Source: Flavobacteriales bacterium
GTDB taxonomy: Bacteria > Bacteroidota > Bacteroidia > Flavobacteriales_F > PHOS-HE28
Reading direction: 5' to 3'
DNA length: 64,000 nucleotides
Assembly: GCA_016788635.1 (NCBI GenBank)
Contig: JAEUSU010000001.1
Span: 1 to 64,000 of the forward strand
In this document: piece after piece, positions 7,917 to 16,520 of the stretch
Layout: the number at the start of each line of letters is the position of its first letter
How positions within the stretch are numbered: the first letter of the stretch is position 1
Position numbers and translations under genes: made by a program
Notes under the pieces: model-generated
Seen by the model: the letters and a program-made list of their open reading frames with translations, nothing else
Told to the model about the DNA's origin: nothing
Databases searched by the model: none

Positions 7917-9182
7917 TCAGGCCAGCAGGTTCCACACCAAGCCGATCGCAGCAGCGCTCATAAGCAACAAGGTGACCACGCCCAAGGCGTTCTGCCGCCT
8001 GCTGTTCACGTGTTCACCCATGACTCGCCGGTCGTTGCAGATGAAAAGGATGATGCCGATAAGGACCGGTGCGGTGAAGCCGTACAACACTGCCGTCCAG
8101 ATCAGCGCTTGCACCGGGCTGATGGGTGCAAGGTCGATGAAGAGACCCATCAACAGCGCCACAATGAGCGTGGCATAGAACGCGGGGGCCTCGTTGAAGC
8201 GTTTGTCAAGACCTTCGGGCCAGTCGTAGGCTTCGGCCATCATGTAGCTCAATGCACCGGCCAGCACCGGCAGTGCCAGAAAGCCAGTTCCCAGAACGCC
8301 CAGGGCGAAAAGCAAATGCGCCATATCACCGGCAAGCGGACGCAACGCCTCGGCCGCGTCCTTCACGGTGGCGATGTCGTGAAGCCCGGCATTGAACAGC
8401 ACTGTTCCGCAGGCCAGCATGATGGCCCAGGCGACCACGTTGGACATGAACATGCCGGTGCGTACATCGATGCGCATGGCGCCCAGCATCCGGCGGTCCA
8501 CCACCAGCACTCCACGCCGCTGTCGCTCCTCCACTTCCATGTTCGCCTGCCAGAAGAAGAGGTAGGGCGAGATGGTGGTGCCCAACACGGCCACCAGCAT
8601 CATCCAATAGGCCGGTTCATCCCGCAGGACCGGGATGAAGGTCCTCTTCAAAGCGGTGCTCCAATCCGTACCGGTCAGAAAGGGAATGAACAAATAGGCG
8701 AAGAGTGCCAGGCAAAGCCATTTCAGCACCCGGGCGATGCGCCTATAGGACCAGAGAATGGTGGCATAGAGCAACAGTACCGTGAATACGGCCGAGAACA
8801 TGTAGTCCGGCACCCCGGGCACCAGGAGGTTGCCCACTGCTCCCATGGCCGCTATGTTGGCGCCGATGTTGAGCACGATGGCCGGAGCCGCCACCCACAA
8901 CACCAGGCGGACGAGCCAGCGCGGGTAGTGATCAGTGATCACCCCCATCAAGCCCTTGCCTGTGACCAATCCGATGCGTGCGCACATCTCCTGCACCGAG
9001 ACCATCAACGGGTAGGTCAGCACCAGGGTCCACAACTGCCCGGTGCCAAAGGCCGCACCCGCCTGCGAGTAGGTGGCGATGCCCGAAGGGTCGTCATCAC
9101 TGGCGCCGGTGATCAGGCCTGGGCCGAGCTTGCGCCAGAAGCGTTGAAAGCGGTTACCTCGGATGCCTTGGCCCTGTTCCAC
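7917..9182 (-). CDS. NRAMP-family divalent metal transporter with atypical binding motifs
   Basis: About eleven membrane segments with the NRAMP fold. I chose GTG 9182, giving VEQGQGIRGN before the conserved LGPGLITGASDDDPSG. A TAGCTTGG box sits 5 nt upstream of this GTG, and the frame extending to ATG 9287 would translate straight through a perfect palindrome. The TM1 metal motif reads DPSG instead of DPGN. The TM6 segment reads TTISPYLFFWQ where Mn/Fe transporters have MPH. Loss of the Met and His soft ligands is known for NRAMP-related magnesium transporters, so Mg2+ is a reasonable guess rather than Mn or Fe. It is divergent from an MgtC/DUF4010 gene. Confidence 0.87.
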   Translation of the reverse strand: MEQGQGIRGNRFQRFWRKLGPGLITGASDDDPSGIATYSQAGAAFGTGQLWTLVLTYPLMVSVQEMCARIGLVTGKGLMGVITDHYPRWLVRLVLWVAAPAIVLNIGANIAAMGAVGNLLVPGVPDYMFSAVFTVLLLYATILWSYRRIARVLKWLCLALFAYLFIPFLTGTDWSTALKRTFIPVLRDEPAYWMMLVAVLGTTISPYLFFWQANMEVEERQRRGVLVVDRRMLGAMRIDVRTGMFMSNVVAWAIMLACGTVLFNAGLHDIATVKDAAEALRPLAGDMAHLLFALGVLGTGFLALPVLAGALSYMMAEAYDWPEGLDKRFNEAPAFYATLIVALLMGLFIDLAPISPVQALIWTAVLYGFTAPVLIGIILFICNDRRVMGEHVNSRRQNALGVVTLLLMSAAAIGLVWNLLA

Positions 9183-9187
9183 GCCCG

Positions 9188-9195
9188 CCAAGCTA
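9188..9195 (-). promoter_or_regulatory. -7-like box TAGCTTGG, 5 nt before GTG 9182
   Basis: The same octamer precedes the phosphatase gene at 13344 by 4 nt. It supports the GTG start of the NRAMP-like gene. Confidence 0.45.
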
Positions 9196-9259
9196 GTCGG
9201 CACCGGACATACGGCATAAGCAATTGAAAAGCGGGGATGAGGAAGGGCCCTCCGACTGA

Positions 9260-9283
9260 CGATCGATCCATTTGGATCGATCG
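9260..9283. promoter_or_regulatory. Perfect 10-bp palindrome, candidate operator between NRAMP-like and MgtC-like genes
   Basis: CGATCGATCC (9260-9269) and GGATCGATCG (9274-9283) are exact reverse complements around ATTT. The site lies 77 nt upstream of GTG 9182 on one side and 35 nt upstream of ATG 9319 on the other, next to the -7 box at 9292. That is a suitable place for a dimeric repressor or activator controlling both genes. Confidence 0.5.
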
Positions 9284-9291
9284 CCATCGCC

Positions 9292-9299
9292 TAGCTTTC
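9292..9299 (+). promoter_or_regulatory. -7 box TAGCTTTC for the MgtC/DUF4010 gene
   Basis: TAnnTTT match, followed by G, ending about 18-19 nt before ATG 9319. Confidence 0.5.
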
Positions 9300-9318
9300 G
9301 GCATCAGTCAGTCCGAAC

Positions 9319-10629
9319 ATGGATGAGATCGACGCTGTGTGGTCGCAGACAGATGTGCACCTGGTGGTGCGGCTGGCGGTGGCGGCGGGCATTGGCTTCC
9401 TGATCGGTCTGGAGCGGGAATTCGCCAAGCGCGTTCGTGAAAAGCCAGCGGACCCTTCCTCCTTGGTGGAGAAACAATTCGCCGGGCTGCGCACCTTCAC
9501 GCTCATTGCGCTGCTTGGATTCCTGGCGGCATTCTCAGCGGACCCGCTCGGTGGCTGGTTCTTTGGGATCATCCTCATCGGCTTCATCGCCCTGCTCGTG
9601 ACCTCATACATCGCCAGCATCCGCCGTGGCGACATCGGCGCGACGTCCGAGGTGACCGCATTGATCACTTTTCTACTGGGTGGTCTGGCTTATGAAGGAC
9701 ATCTGCTCTTCATCATCATCGTGGCCGTGCTGGTGCTCCTGCTCCTCTCCTTCAAGCTGCCGCTCCACCGCTTCGTCACCATGCTCAGCGAACAGGAGGT
9801 GCGGGCGATCATCGAGTTCGTCATCATCTCCTTACTGGTGCTCCCCCTTCTGCCCGATCAGGGGTATGGGCCGCATGGCACTTGGAACCCGAAGGAGATC
9901 TGGACCATGGTGATCCTCGTCTCGGGCATCAGTCTGGCGGGCTACCTGTTGGCCAAGGTCATGGGTGATGGACGCGGCACCTTGCTGGCGGGCATCCTCG
10001 GCGGCCTGGTCTCCAGCACGGCCGTGGCGCTGAGCTTTGCGCGCCAGGGTCATAAAGGCAATTCACCAGCAGGGCCATTGGCTCTGGGTATCGTGGCCGC
10101 GGCAGCCATCATGTTCCTGCGCATGCTGTTGGAGCTCTACGTCGTGAACAAAACCCTCGCACTGAGCTTGACCATTCCGCTGGCCGGGATCGCAGGGGCC
10201 GGGATGGTGACGGCGTGGTGGATGCAGCGGTCAGCCCCGGCCAGGCGCGAGGCACAGCCCATGCTCACCAATCCGCTCAACTTCAGGGTGGCGCTGCAAT
10301 TCGCAGTGCTCTACGCGCTGGTGCGCTGGCTGGTGGTGTGGGCGGATGCGCGCTTCGGGCAGGCCGGAACTTACGTGGCCGGTGCACTGGCTGGCATCAC
10401 CGACGTGGATGCCGTGACGCTGAGCATGGCACGCATGGCGAAGGAGACCATTTGGGAGGTACCGGCCATGATCACCATCCTCATCGCCGCCACCGTGAAC
10501 ACCTTGGTGAAGTTCACGATCGTGCTGGTGGTTGGAGGTCCGGAACTGAAACGCCTGGTGGCACCTGGCTTTGCGGGCATGGCTGTGGCGGCAGCGGCAG
10601 GGATGGTGTGGGTGGCGGTCCGCCACTAG
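9319..10629 (+). CDS. MgtC/SapB family protein with C-terminal DUF4010 domain
   Basis: A 436-residue polytopic inner-membrane protein. Residues 12-130 carry the MgtC/SapB signature: RLAVAAGIGFLIGLEREFAK, then FAGLRTFTLIALLGFLAAF, then GDIGATSEVTALITFLLGGL. The rest is the DUF4010 half with further membrane segments (GILGGLVSSTAVALSFARQ and ALAGITDVDAVTLSMARMA). MgtC proteins are tied to survival in low magnesium and to ATP synthase control in some pathogens; the DUF4010 fusion is common in environmental bacteria and its role is unknown. Divergence from an NRAMP variant with a shared palindrome suggests joint control, possibly by magnesium. Confidence 0.88.
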   Translation: MDEIDAVWSQTDVHLVVRLAVAAGIGFLIGLEREFAKRVREKPADPSSLVEKQFAGLRTFTLIALLGFLAAFSADPLGGWFFGIILIGFIALLVTSYIASIRRGDIGATSEVTALITFLLGGLAYEGHLLFIIIVAVLVLLLLSFKLPLHRFVTMLSEQEVRAIIEFVIISLLVLPLLPDQGYGPHGTWNPKEIWTMVILVSGISLAGYLLAKVMGDGRGTLLAGILGGLVSSTAVALSFARQGHKGNSPAGPLALGIVAAAAIMFLRMLLELYVVNKTLALSLTIPLAGIAGAGMVTAWWMQRSAPARREAQPMLTNPLNFRVALQFAVLYALVRWLVVWADARFGQAGTYVAGALAGITDVDAVTLSMARMAKETIWEVPAMITILIAATVNTLVKFTIVLVVGGPELKRLVAPGFAGMAVAAAAGMVWVAVRH

Positions 10630-10764
10630 CCACCGCAACGACCCAGGTTTGTACTCCACTTCAGGGCAGCCTTCAGGCCATCGCCTGCGATCGAAGGAGC
10701 GAGGACCACAAACGGTCCGGCACACCACGCACCTCTCCACCACACGATCGGTGCGATGAGCCTT

Positions 10765-13344
10765 TCAGGGCAACTGTTCCATGAGCTGGTTGGTCGGCAC
10801 CGTGCCGCCGATGTTCACCAGGATCATGTCCCGATCATTCGCCGGCCCGGAATACTTCACCTCCCCGTTCATGTTACTATCGGTCCGCAGGTAACCTGTG
10901 GTGGTGTTGGTCGGCACTTCTCCACCAATATCCTGCAGGATCGGATCCCGGTCATTGTCCGGGCCGCTGTATCGCAGCAGCCCGTCCTGGGTGCTGTTGC
11001 CCGCCCAAAGCATCATCACCGGCCCCATGTTCTTTCTGGCGTTCATTCCCCAGGTGGGCATGGTACTGTTCGTGAAGTCGAGCGGCCATGGATCACGATC
11101 AATAAAGCAGGGATCCGCCGTCATCGCACCCATGTGGTTCCGATGCCTGATGGCCACATGGTAGGCTCCCACCGGCATCGTGAAGCTGAGCGGTGAGCTG
11201 CCATCCAGATCGACAACATCGCCATCGCGTTGCACCAGGGCGGATCGTGAGGCTACAACGGTCGCGGGATCGCTCTTGTCCCGCAACTCCACAAAGACCC
11301 AATCGACGATCGCATCAGGCCCTGTGACAGCAAGCACCGGCCCGGCCATGACGCCGGTCCCACCCTCGCCCACGATCGGGAAAACACCGGCATGCGGCGC
11401 GGCAACCGGGATCAGTCCGGCGGCGCGCAGGTCGTCACGCATCAAGCCGGTGCTGTCCTCATAGGCCCCTTCAAGGAACACCCTGGCCGCAAGCTTGATA
11501 TGTGTCGGACCCTTCACCATGTCGAAGTGATCGACCACCACCCCATGATCATTGATGAAGCGTGCGGTGAGCGAGGTGCCGTTCACATCGATCACCATGG
11601 ACCCCAGGTGGCTGAAGGTGCTGTAGTACATCACCGGATGCCCGAGCGGAGCCGTGCCTTCTTTCTTTCCCGAGACCCCGCACACGGCATGCACAGCTCC
11701 GGCGTTGGCGGCAAGATCGCCCTGCTTCAGGTATGCACCGGGGCCACTGGCCTGCCCACTGGTCATGTTGATGCCCATCGTAGCAGCACTGAAGGTGGAT
11801 GATAGACCATGATGCCCATTGATCATGTACGAGCGCTCGTAGGTGTGGCTGTGGCCACCAAGCACCAGGTCAACGCCATGTGCTTCGAGGATGGGCAGCA
11901 TGTTCTGGCGCATCTGCGCGCTGCGCGGGTCGCTGTTGTTATCTGAATCGTGGTTGCCTTTGGTATAAGGCGGATGGTGCCAGTAGGTAATGATCCATTC
12001 CGCGTGCTTCCGGGCCAGGGTCAGGTCGGCGATGAGCCAGGTGGCCATCGCACCGGTGGGGCTGCGCGGGCTGTCATAGCTGTCCAGCGAAATGAAGTGC
12101 ACATTGCCGATATCGAAAGAGTAGTAGGCCTCCGTCCCGGATTGCACGCCACCAGCCTGCCCGAGCTTGGGCATGGCGAAGAGGTCGAAATACGGTCCGG
12201 TACCGGTGGCGGCGCTGGCACCGGAATAGTAGTCGTGATTGCCTGGGGCAGGCCACAAGGTGGTGTTGCGTAGCACCGGTTCGTACATGTTCTCGAAACA
12301 GGCGAACTGGAATTCGGCCTCCGTGCCGGACTGGTAGGCATTGTCACCGAGCCAGAGCCATGCCTGTGCGGTGTTCGTATCAACATGGTTCAAGTACGCA
12401 TCGCGCACACGCCGCTGATCGGCAGTGGCGGTACCCGCATCTCCGACCACCCAGATGCGTAGTGGCACCTGCGCCCCCAAAGGCGGGCTGGTCCGGAAGA
12501 AGTGCTCCTCATCATCGCCTTCCAGGTCGCCGTTGGTGCTTCCCACAGCATAGTAGTAATTGGTTCCCGGTAGTAGACCGGTCACGGTCACTTCATGGTC
12601 CAAGGTGGCGGCAGCCACGACCGTGGACAGGGAGAGGGCACCTGGAGATGTCCCATAGCGCACCCGCGCGTTGGTGGGGGCATCGGTCCTCCACTTCAGC
12701 ACCGCGCTCGTGGGTGTGGTGATGTGCAGGTAAGGGCCGCGCGTCAGGCTGGGCGCTCCATCCACCCCGGTCAGCTGCAGGTCGAAAGTAAGGTCGCTGC
12801 TGCTGGCAGCGGACTGGTGGACCTCCACGGCCAGGACGTTGGTGCCCGTCTGGAAGAAACTGCTGGCGATCACCTGTGAGATGGCCGTGGATTCAGCCGT
12901 GCCTGAAATGGCCGCGCTTGCGAGTGTCTGGTAGCCGATGGCCCCTGTCGGCATGTTCGAGCGCGCCACCTCCACACCGTTCATATACACCACGATGCCA
13001 TCATCACGCCTGAACCGCATCAGATAGCTGCTGAACTGCGAAGCGTCGGCAATGATGAAGGTGCGGCGGAAGTAGGTGGTGATGTATTTGCTCGTTGCGC
13101 TTGGCCCATAGCTCACCACCGTGCGCTCATCGTCATCCCCGTAGCCCAGTTCACCGGCACCCTGGGCCCATGTGGCCTCCGCAGGAAAGGACACGGCCCG
13201 CCACGCCGTGCCTTGGTTGCTGCCATTATCCAGGTACTTCCAGGTGCTGTTGAATTGCACAAGCACTACGTTGGCCCGTACAGGACCGATCAAGGCCGCA
13301 ACAGCCGTGAGCGCAAGGAAGCCGGACCGGTCCAGCGCTTTCAT
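10765..13344 (-). CDS. Secreted purple acid phosphatase-like metallophosphoesterase with dockerin-like tail
   Basis: An 859-residue exported protein with a signal peptide (residues 1-24). Residues 25-200 form a jelly-roll type module (YFRRTFIIADASQFSSYLMR). A fibronectin III-like domain follows at about 200-290, then a calcineurin-like phosphoesterase domain with VVGDAGT, LWLGDNAY, PAPGNHDYY, TYWHHPPY and LGGHSHTYERS, which provide the dimetal ligands. The C-terminus has two copies of a motif of the form YSGPxNDRDxIL-x5-GxxPTN, linked by NMNGEVKYSG. This is a calcium-loop-like tail frequent on secreted Bacteroidota proteins. A TAGCTTGG box lies 4 nt before the ATG. The exact phosphate substrate is unknown. 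Confidence 0.87.
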   Translation of the reverse strand: MKALDRSGFLALTAVAALIGPVRANVVLVQFNSTWKYLDNGSNQGTAWRAVSFPAEATWAQGAGELGYGDDDERTVVSYGPSATSKYITTYFRRTFIIADASQFSSYLMRFRRDDGIVVYMNGVEVARSNMPTGAIGYQTLASAAISGTAESTAISQVIASSFFQTGTNVLAVEVHQSAASSSDLTFDLQLTGVDGAPSLTRGPYLHITTPTSAVLKWRTDAPTNARVRYGTSPGALSLSTVVAAATLDHEVTVTGLLPGTNYYYAVGSTNGDLEGDDEEHFFRTSPPLGAQVPLRIWVVGDAGTATADQRRVRDAYLNHVDTNTAQAWLWLGDNAYQSGTEAEFQFACFENMYEPVLRNTTLWPAPGNHDYYSGASAATGTGPYFDLFAMPKLGQAGGVQSGTEAYYSFDIGNVHFISLDSYDSPRSPTGAMATWLIADLTLARKHAEWIITYWHHPPYTKGNHDSDNNSDPRSAQMRQNMLPILEAHGVDLVLGGHSHTYERSYMINGHHGLSSTFSAATMGINMTSGQASGPGAYLKQGDLAANAGAVHAVCGVSGKKEGTAPLGHPVMYYSTFSHLGSMVIDVNGTSLTARFINDHGVVVDHFDMVKGPTHIKLAARVFLEGAYEDSTGLMRDDLRAAGLIPVAAPHAGVFPIVGEGGTGVMAGPVLAVTGPDAIVDWVFVELRDKSDPATVVASRSALVQRDGDVVDLDGSSPLSFTMPVGAYHVAIRHRNHMGAMTADPCFIDRDPWPLDFTNSTMPTWGMNARKNMGPVMMLWAGNSTQDGLLRYSGPDNDRDPILQDIGGEVPTNTTTGYLRTDSNMNGEVKYSGPANDRDMILVNIGGTVPTNQLMEQLP

Positions 13345-13348
13345 AAGG

Positions 13349-13356
13349 CCAAGCTA
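13349..13356 (-). promoter_or_regulatory. -7-like box TAGCTTGG, 4 nt before the phosphatase start
   Basis: Same octamer as at 9188-9195; the short spacing predicts a leaderless transcript. Confidence 0.4.
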
Positions 13357-13439
13357 GGGCAAGCAATGCCCCAAAAACAAACGGCACGGGCAGCACCGAA
13401 CGAAAATGCGACCGTGGTACACGTGTGGTCGCCAGGTGC

Positions 13440-15455
13440 TCAATACCCCGCCAGCCGTTCCACCGCCGCCTTCAACCGCCCCTTGGGCAGGAAACCCTGC
13501 TCCAGCGGCACGCTGAACGGTACCGGCGTATCCCAGCTGGCCACACGGACGATCGGCGCGTCGAGGTGCTCGAAGGCCTGCTCGGCGATGATCGCCGCCA
13601 GCTCGCCTCCAAAACCGGCCGTTAGCGTGTCCTCGTGCAGCAGCAGCACCTTGCCGGTCTTCTTCACGCTGGCAAGGATCGTTTCCACATCCAGCGGCAC
13701 CAGGGTGCGGAGATCGATGACCTCCGCATCGGTGCCGGTCTCGTTCACCACCTCAGTGGCCCAATGCACACCCATACCGTAGGTGATGATGCTGAGGTCA
13801 CTGCCCTCGCGCACCACGCGCGCCTTGCCGAACGGGATGCCGTAGGGCTGCTCGGGCACGGGTCCGCTGATGCTTCGGTACATGGCCTTGTGCTCGAAGA
13901 ACATCACGGGATCCGGGTCGTCGAAGGCGGTCATCAGCAGGCCCTTGGCATCGTATGGGTTGCTCGGGTACACCACCTTCAGCCCGGGTGTCTTCACGAA
14001 CCACATCTCGTTGCTCTGGCTGTGGAAGGGCCCCGCCCCCACCCCGGCGCCGGTGGGCATGCGCACCACCACATCGGCGTGCTGCCCCCAGCGGTAGTGG
14101 ATCTTCGCCAGGTTGTTGCAGATCTGCGTCATGCCTTCGCTCACAAAATCCGCGAACTGCATCTCCATCATGGCCTTCATGCCCTTGATGCTGAGGCCGA
14201 GCGCCGCGCCCAGGATGGCGCTCTCGCACAAGGGCGTGTTCCGCACACGGTCCTTGCCGAAGCGCTCCACGAATCCTTCAGTGATCTTGAAGGCGCCGCC
14301 GTACTCGGCGATGTCCTGCCCCATCAGCACCAGCTGCGGGTGGCGCTCCATGCTTTGGACGAGACCTTCGCTGATGGCATCGATCATGCGTTTCTCGGGC
14401 CCGGTGGCGCCGGGGTCCATGGGCAGGCCAGTGGCGGCGGGGTCGAACGGCGCGTACACATCGCCCAGCTCGTCCTCCACCACGTACACCGGCTCAGGCT
14501 CGGCGAACACCTCCTTCAGATCGGCCTCCAGCCCCTCCTTCAATCGGCTGCGGATCTCGTCCCGCTTCGCAATGCTCAACACACCGGTGGCCACCAACCA
14601 ATTCTCGTAGTTCGCCACGGGGTCCTTGCGGCCCCACTCCTCGAACAGCTCCTTGGGCACGTACTTGGTGCCGCTGGCCTCCTCGTGGCCGCGCATGCGG
14701 AAGGTCATGCATTCCACCAGGATGGGACGCGGGTTCTCACGCACGCTGTTGGCCCACCAGGCCAGCGCATCGTACATCTCCAGGATGTTGTTCCCAGCCA
14801 GTTGCACCGCTTCAATGCCATAGCCGATGGCCTTGTCGGTGAACTGCTTCATGCGGAACTGCTCGCTGCTGGGTGTGCTCAAGCCATAGCCATTGTTCTC
14901 AATGATGAACAGCACCGGCAGGTCCCATACGGCCGCCACGTTCAGGCTTTCGTGGAAATCGCCCTCGCTGGTGGCGCCATCGCCGGTGAAGACGATGGTG
15001 CAGCGGTTCTCCTTCTTCAGCTTGTGCGCCAGCGCGATGCCGTCGGCGATGCCCATCTGCGGGCCCAGGTGGCTGATCATGCCCACCACCTTGTGCTCCT
15101 GGCTGCCGAAGTGGAAGCTGCGCTCGCGGCCCTTGCTATAGCCCGTGGCCTTGCCCTGCCATTGTGCGAACAGCTTGCGGAAGGGCATTCCCCGCGTGGT
15201 GAAGACACCCAGGTTGCGGTGCATGGGCAGGATGTACTCGTCATCCTGCAGGGCCATGGTGGCGCCCACGGCGATGGCCTCCTGCCCGATGCCGCTGAAC
15301 CACTTGCTGATCTTGCCCTGCCGGAGCAGGCTCAGCATCTTCTCCTCGATGATGCGTGGGTACACCAGCTTCTCGTAGGTGCTGATGAGGAAGGCGTCGC
15401 TGTGAGTGCCGCGCACGAAGTGCAGCTGGCGGTCGTCGGTGGTGAGGAAGGACAT
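13440..15455 (-). CDS. 2-oxoisovalerate/pyruvate-type dehydrogenase E1, alpha-beta fusion
   Basis: A 671-residue fusion of both E1 chains, found in many Bacteroidota. The alpha part (about 1-330) has the TPP-binding FTGDGATSEGDFHE at residues 157-168 and IIENNGYGLS after it. The beta part (about 350-671) has LMGQDIAEYGGAFK, FADFVSEGMTQICNN, MPTGAGVGAGPFHSQS and the C-terminal transketolase domain ending in FLPKGRLKAAVERL. It decarboxylates branched-chain 2-oxo acids (or pyruvate) and passes the acyl group to an E2 lipoyl protein, feeding acyl-CoA for energy or branched-chain lipids. The E3 partner could be the lpdA at 62438. A perfect TACCTTTG box is at 15521-15528, leaving a leader of about 60 nt. 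Confidence 0.92.
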   Translation of the reverse strand: MSFLTTDDRQLHFVRGTHSDAFLISTYEKLVYPRIIEEKMLSLLRQGKISKWFSGIGQEAIAVGATMALQDDEYILPMHRNLGVFTTRGMPFRKLFAQWQGKATGYSKGRERSFHFGSQEHKVVGMISHLGPQMGIADGIALAHKLKKENRCTIVFTGDGATSEGDFHESLNVAAVWDLPVLFIIENNGYGLSTPSSEQFRMKQFTDKAIGYGIEAVQLAGNNILEMYDALAWWANSVRENPRPILVECMTFRMRGHEEASGTKYVPKELFEEWGRKDPVANYENWLVATGVLSIAKRDEIRSRLKEGLEADLKEVFAEPEPVYVVEDELGDVYAPFDPAATGLPMDPGATGPEKRMIDAISEGLVQSMERHPQLVLMGQDIAEYGGAFKITEGFVERFGKDRVRNTPLCESAILGAALGLSIKGMKAMMEMQFADFVSEGMTQICNNLAKIHYRWGQHADVVVRMPTGAGVGAGPFHSQSNEMWFVKTPGLKVVYPSNPYDAKGLLMTAFDDPDPVMFFEHKAMYRSISGPVPEQPYGIPFGKARVVREGSDLSIITYGMGVHWATEVVNETGTDAEVIDLRTLVPLDVETILASVKKTGKVLLLHEDTLTAGFGGELAAIIAEQAFEHLDAPIVRVASWDTPVPFSVPLEQGFLPKGRLKAAVERLAGY

Positions 15456-15459
15456 GGTC

Positions 15460-15489
15460 GATCGGATGATCAGTTGATCGGATGATCAG
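15460..15489. repeat. 14-bp direct repeat in the E1 leader
   Basis: GATCGGATGATCAG occurs at 15460-15473 and again at 15476-15489, inside the predicted 5-prime leader of the E1 gene. Each copy contains the palindromic word TGATCA or a near match. It may be a binding site or simple slippage. Confidence 0.5.
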
Positions 15490-15520
15490 ATGATGACCCA
15501 TCCGAACGCTGCTCAGGGCG

Positions 15521-15528
15521 CAAAGGTA
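15521..15528 (-). promoter_or_regulatory. -7 box TACCTTTG for the E1 fusion gene
   Basis: Exact TAnnTTTG, 65 nt before ATG 15455, one of the longest leaders seen here. Confidence 0.6.
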
Positions 15529-15581
15529 TCGGGTGCCGGACCATGGGCCGGTGAAGGTTCCTTTACTTCGCGGACCTGACA

Positions 15582-16520
15582 ATGAGCACAGCACCTGGAC
15601 TGGTCGTGGTGGCCCCCTGTTTCAACGAGGGGGAGGTGGCCGTGCGCTTCGTGCGTGAATTGGAGGCGGTGGTCGCCAACCTGCCTGTCCAGAGCCTCAT
15701 CTTGCTGGTGGATGACGCCTCCATGGACGATACCCTGGAGCGGCTTGCCGGCTTGAGTACCTCCTCGGCGAACGTTGGCTTGGAGGTCCTGAGCCTGAGG
15801 TACAACACCGGCCACCAACAAGCGATCTATCAAGGGCTTCTGCGCGCCCATGAGCTTTGCCCCGCCCACATCGTGGTGATGGATTCCGACGGCGAGGACG
15901 ACCCGGCCGCCATACCCGCCATGTGGACCGCCGACCGCCGTGGCATCGTGCTGGTGAACCGGGGCCGCCGCAAGGAAAGCTGGCGCTTCAAGCTGGGCTA
16001 TGCCGTTTACCGCCGCTTGTTCCGCATCATCACGGGCCGCTCCCTCAGCTTCGGCAATTACTCCATGATCGACGGTGCCGTGCTGGAAGGCGTCATCGAC
16101 CGGGGCTTCGTGCACTATGCGGCCTTCCTTTCCAAACTGCGCGTACCGGTGTCCAGTGTCACCTTCGACCGCAGGCAGCGGCTGGACGGCCGCTCCAAGA
16201 TGAGCTTCAAGAGCTTGTCGATCCATGCGTTCCGCTCGCTCATCGAGTACAGTGACGAGGTGCTCGAACTATTGCTGAAGGCCTTTTTTGGCCTGGCGTT
16301 GCTGGCGGTGTTGAGCATCTGCTACATCGTGTCCGTGAAGCTCTTCACCAGCTGGGCCATTCCCGGTTGGGCGTCGATCCTGTCCGTGTCGCTGATCAAC
16401 AGCACCTTGCTCTGCCTGGGCTTCTTCTCCGTTGGGCTGCTGCTGGCCAACTCGCAGCAACGGCAGGAACGCGCCCGCAAAGCCATCTACCGCGTGGTGC
16501 AGCCTCGGCAACAGGCATGA
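15582..16520 (+). CDS. GtrB/DPM1-type family 2 glycosyltransferase, membrane-anchored
   Basis: A 312-residue protein: an N-terminal GT-A domain and two C-terminal membrane helices (about 230-250 and 265-290). The motifs are VVVAPCFNEG, VDDAS at 43-47, NTGHQQAIYQGL at 75-86 and the metal-binding DSDGEDDP at 101-108. GtrB-like enzymes move a sugar onto a polyprenyl phosphate at the inner face of the membrane for later use outside. Its stop overlaps the next start as ATGA, so it is translationally coupled to an LtaS-like gene, and a lipid kinase follows. The sugar is unknown. Confidence 0.88.
   Translation: MSTAPGLVVVAPCFNEGEVAVRFVRELEAVVANLPVQSLILLVDDASMDDTLERLAGLSTSSANVGLEVLSLRYNTGHQQAIYQGLLRAHELCPAHIVVMDSDGEDDPAAIPAMWTADRRGIVLVNRGRRKESWRFKLGYAVYRRLFRIITGRSLSFGNYSMIDGAVLEGVIDRGFVHYAAFLSKLRVPVSSVTFDRRQRLDGRSKMSFKSLSIHAFRSLIEYSDEVLELLLKAFFGLALLAVLSICYIVSVKLFTSWAIPGWASILSVSLINSTLLCLGFFSVGLLLANSQQRQERARKAIYRVVQPRQQA

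Noticed and set aside
8010..9227. 405-residue plus-strand frame rich in His and Gln
   Set aside because: Antisense to the NRAMP-like gene, which has clear membrane helices and family motifs.
9183..9287. N-terminal extension of the NRAMP-like protein to ATG 9287
   Set aside because: It would translate through the palindrome and has no family similarity; the GTG at 9182 has a -7 box at the usual spacing.
10660..10700. Possible terminator hairpin between the MgtC-like and phosphatase genes
   Set aside because: Only a broken 5-bp stem (ATCGC/GCGAT) with a bulge and no T-run.
13635..15485. 616-residue open frame on the plus strand
   Set aside because: Antisense to the E1 fusion gene; long stop-free antisense frames are expected at this GC content.
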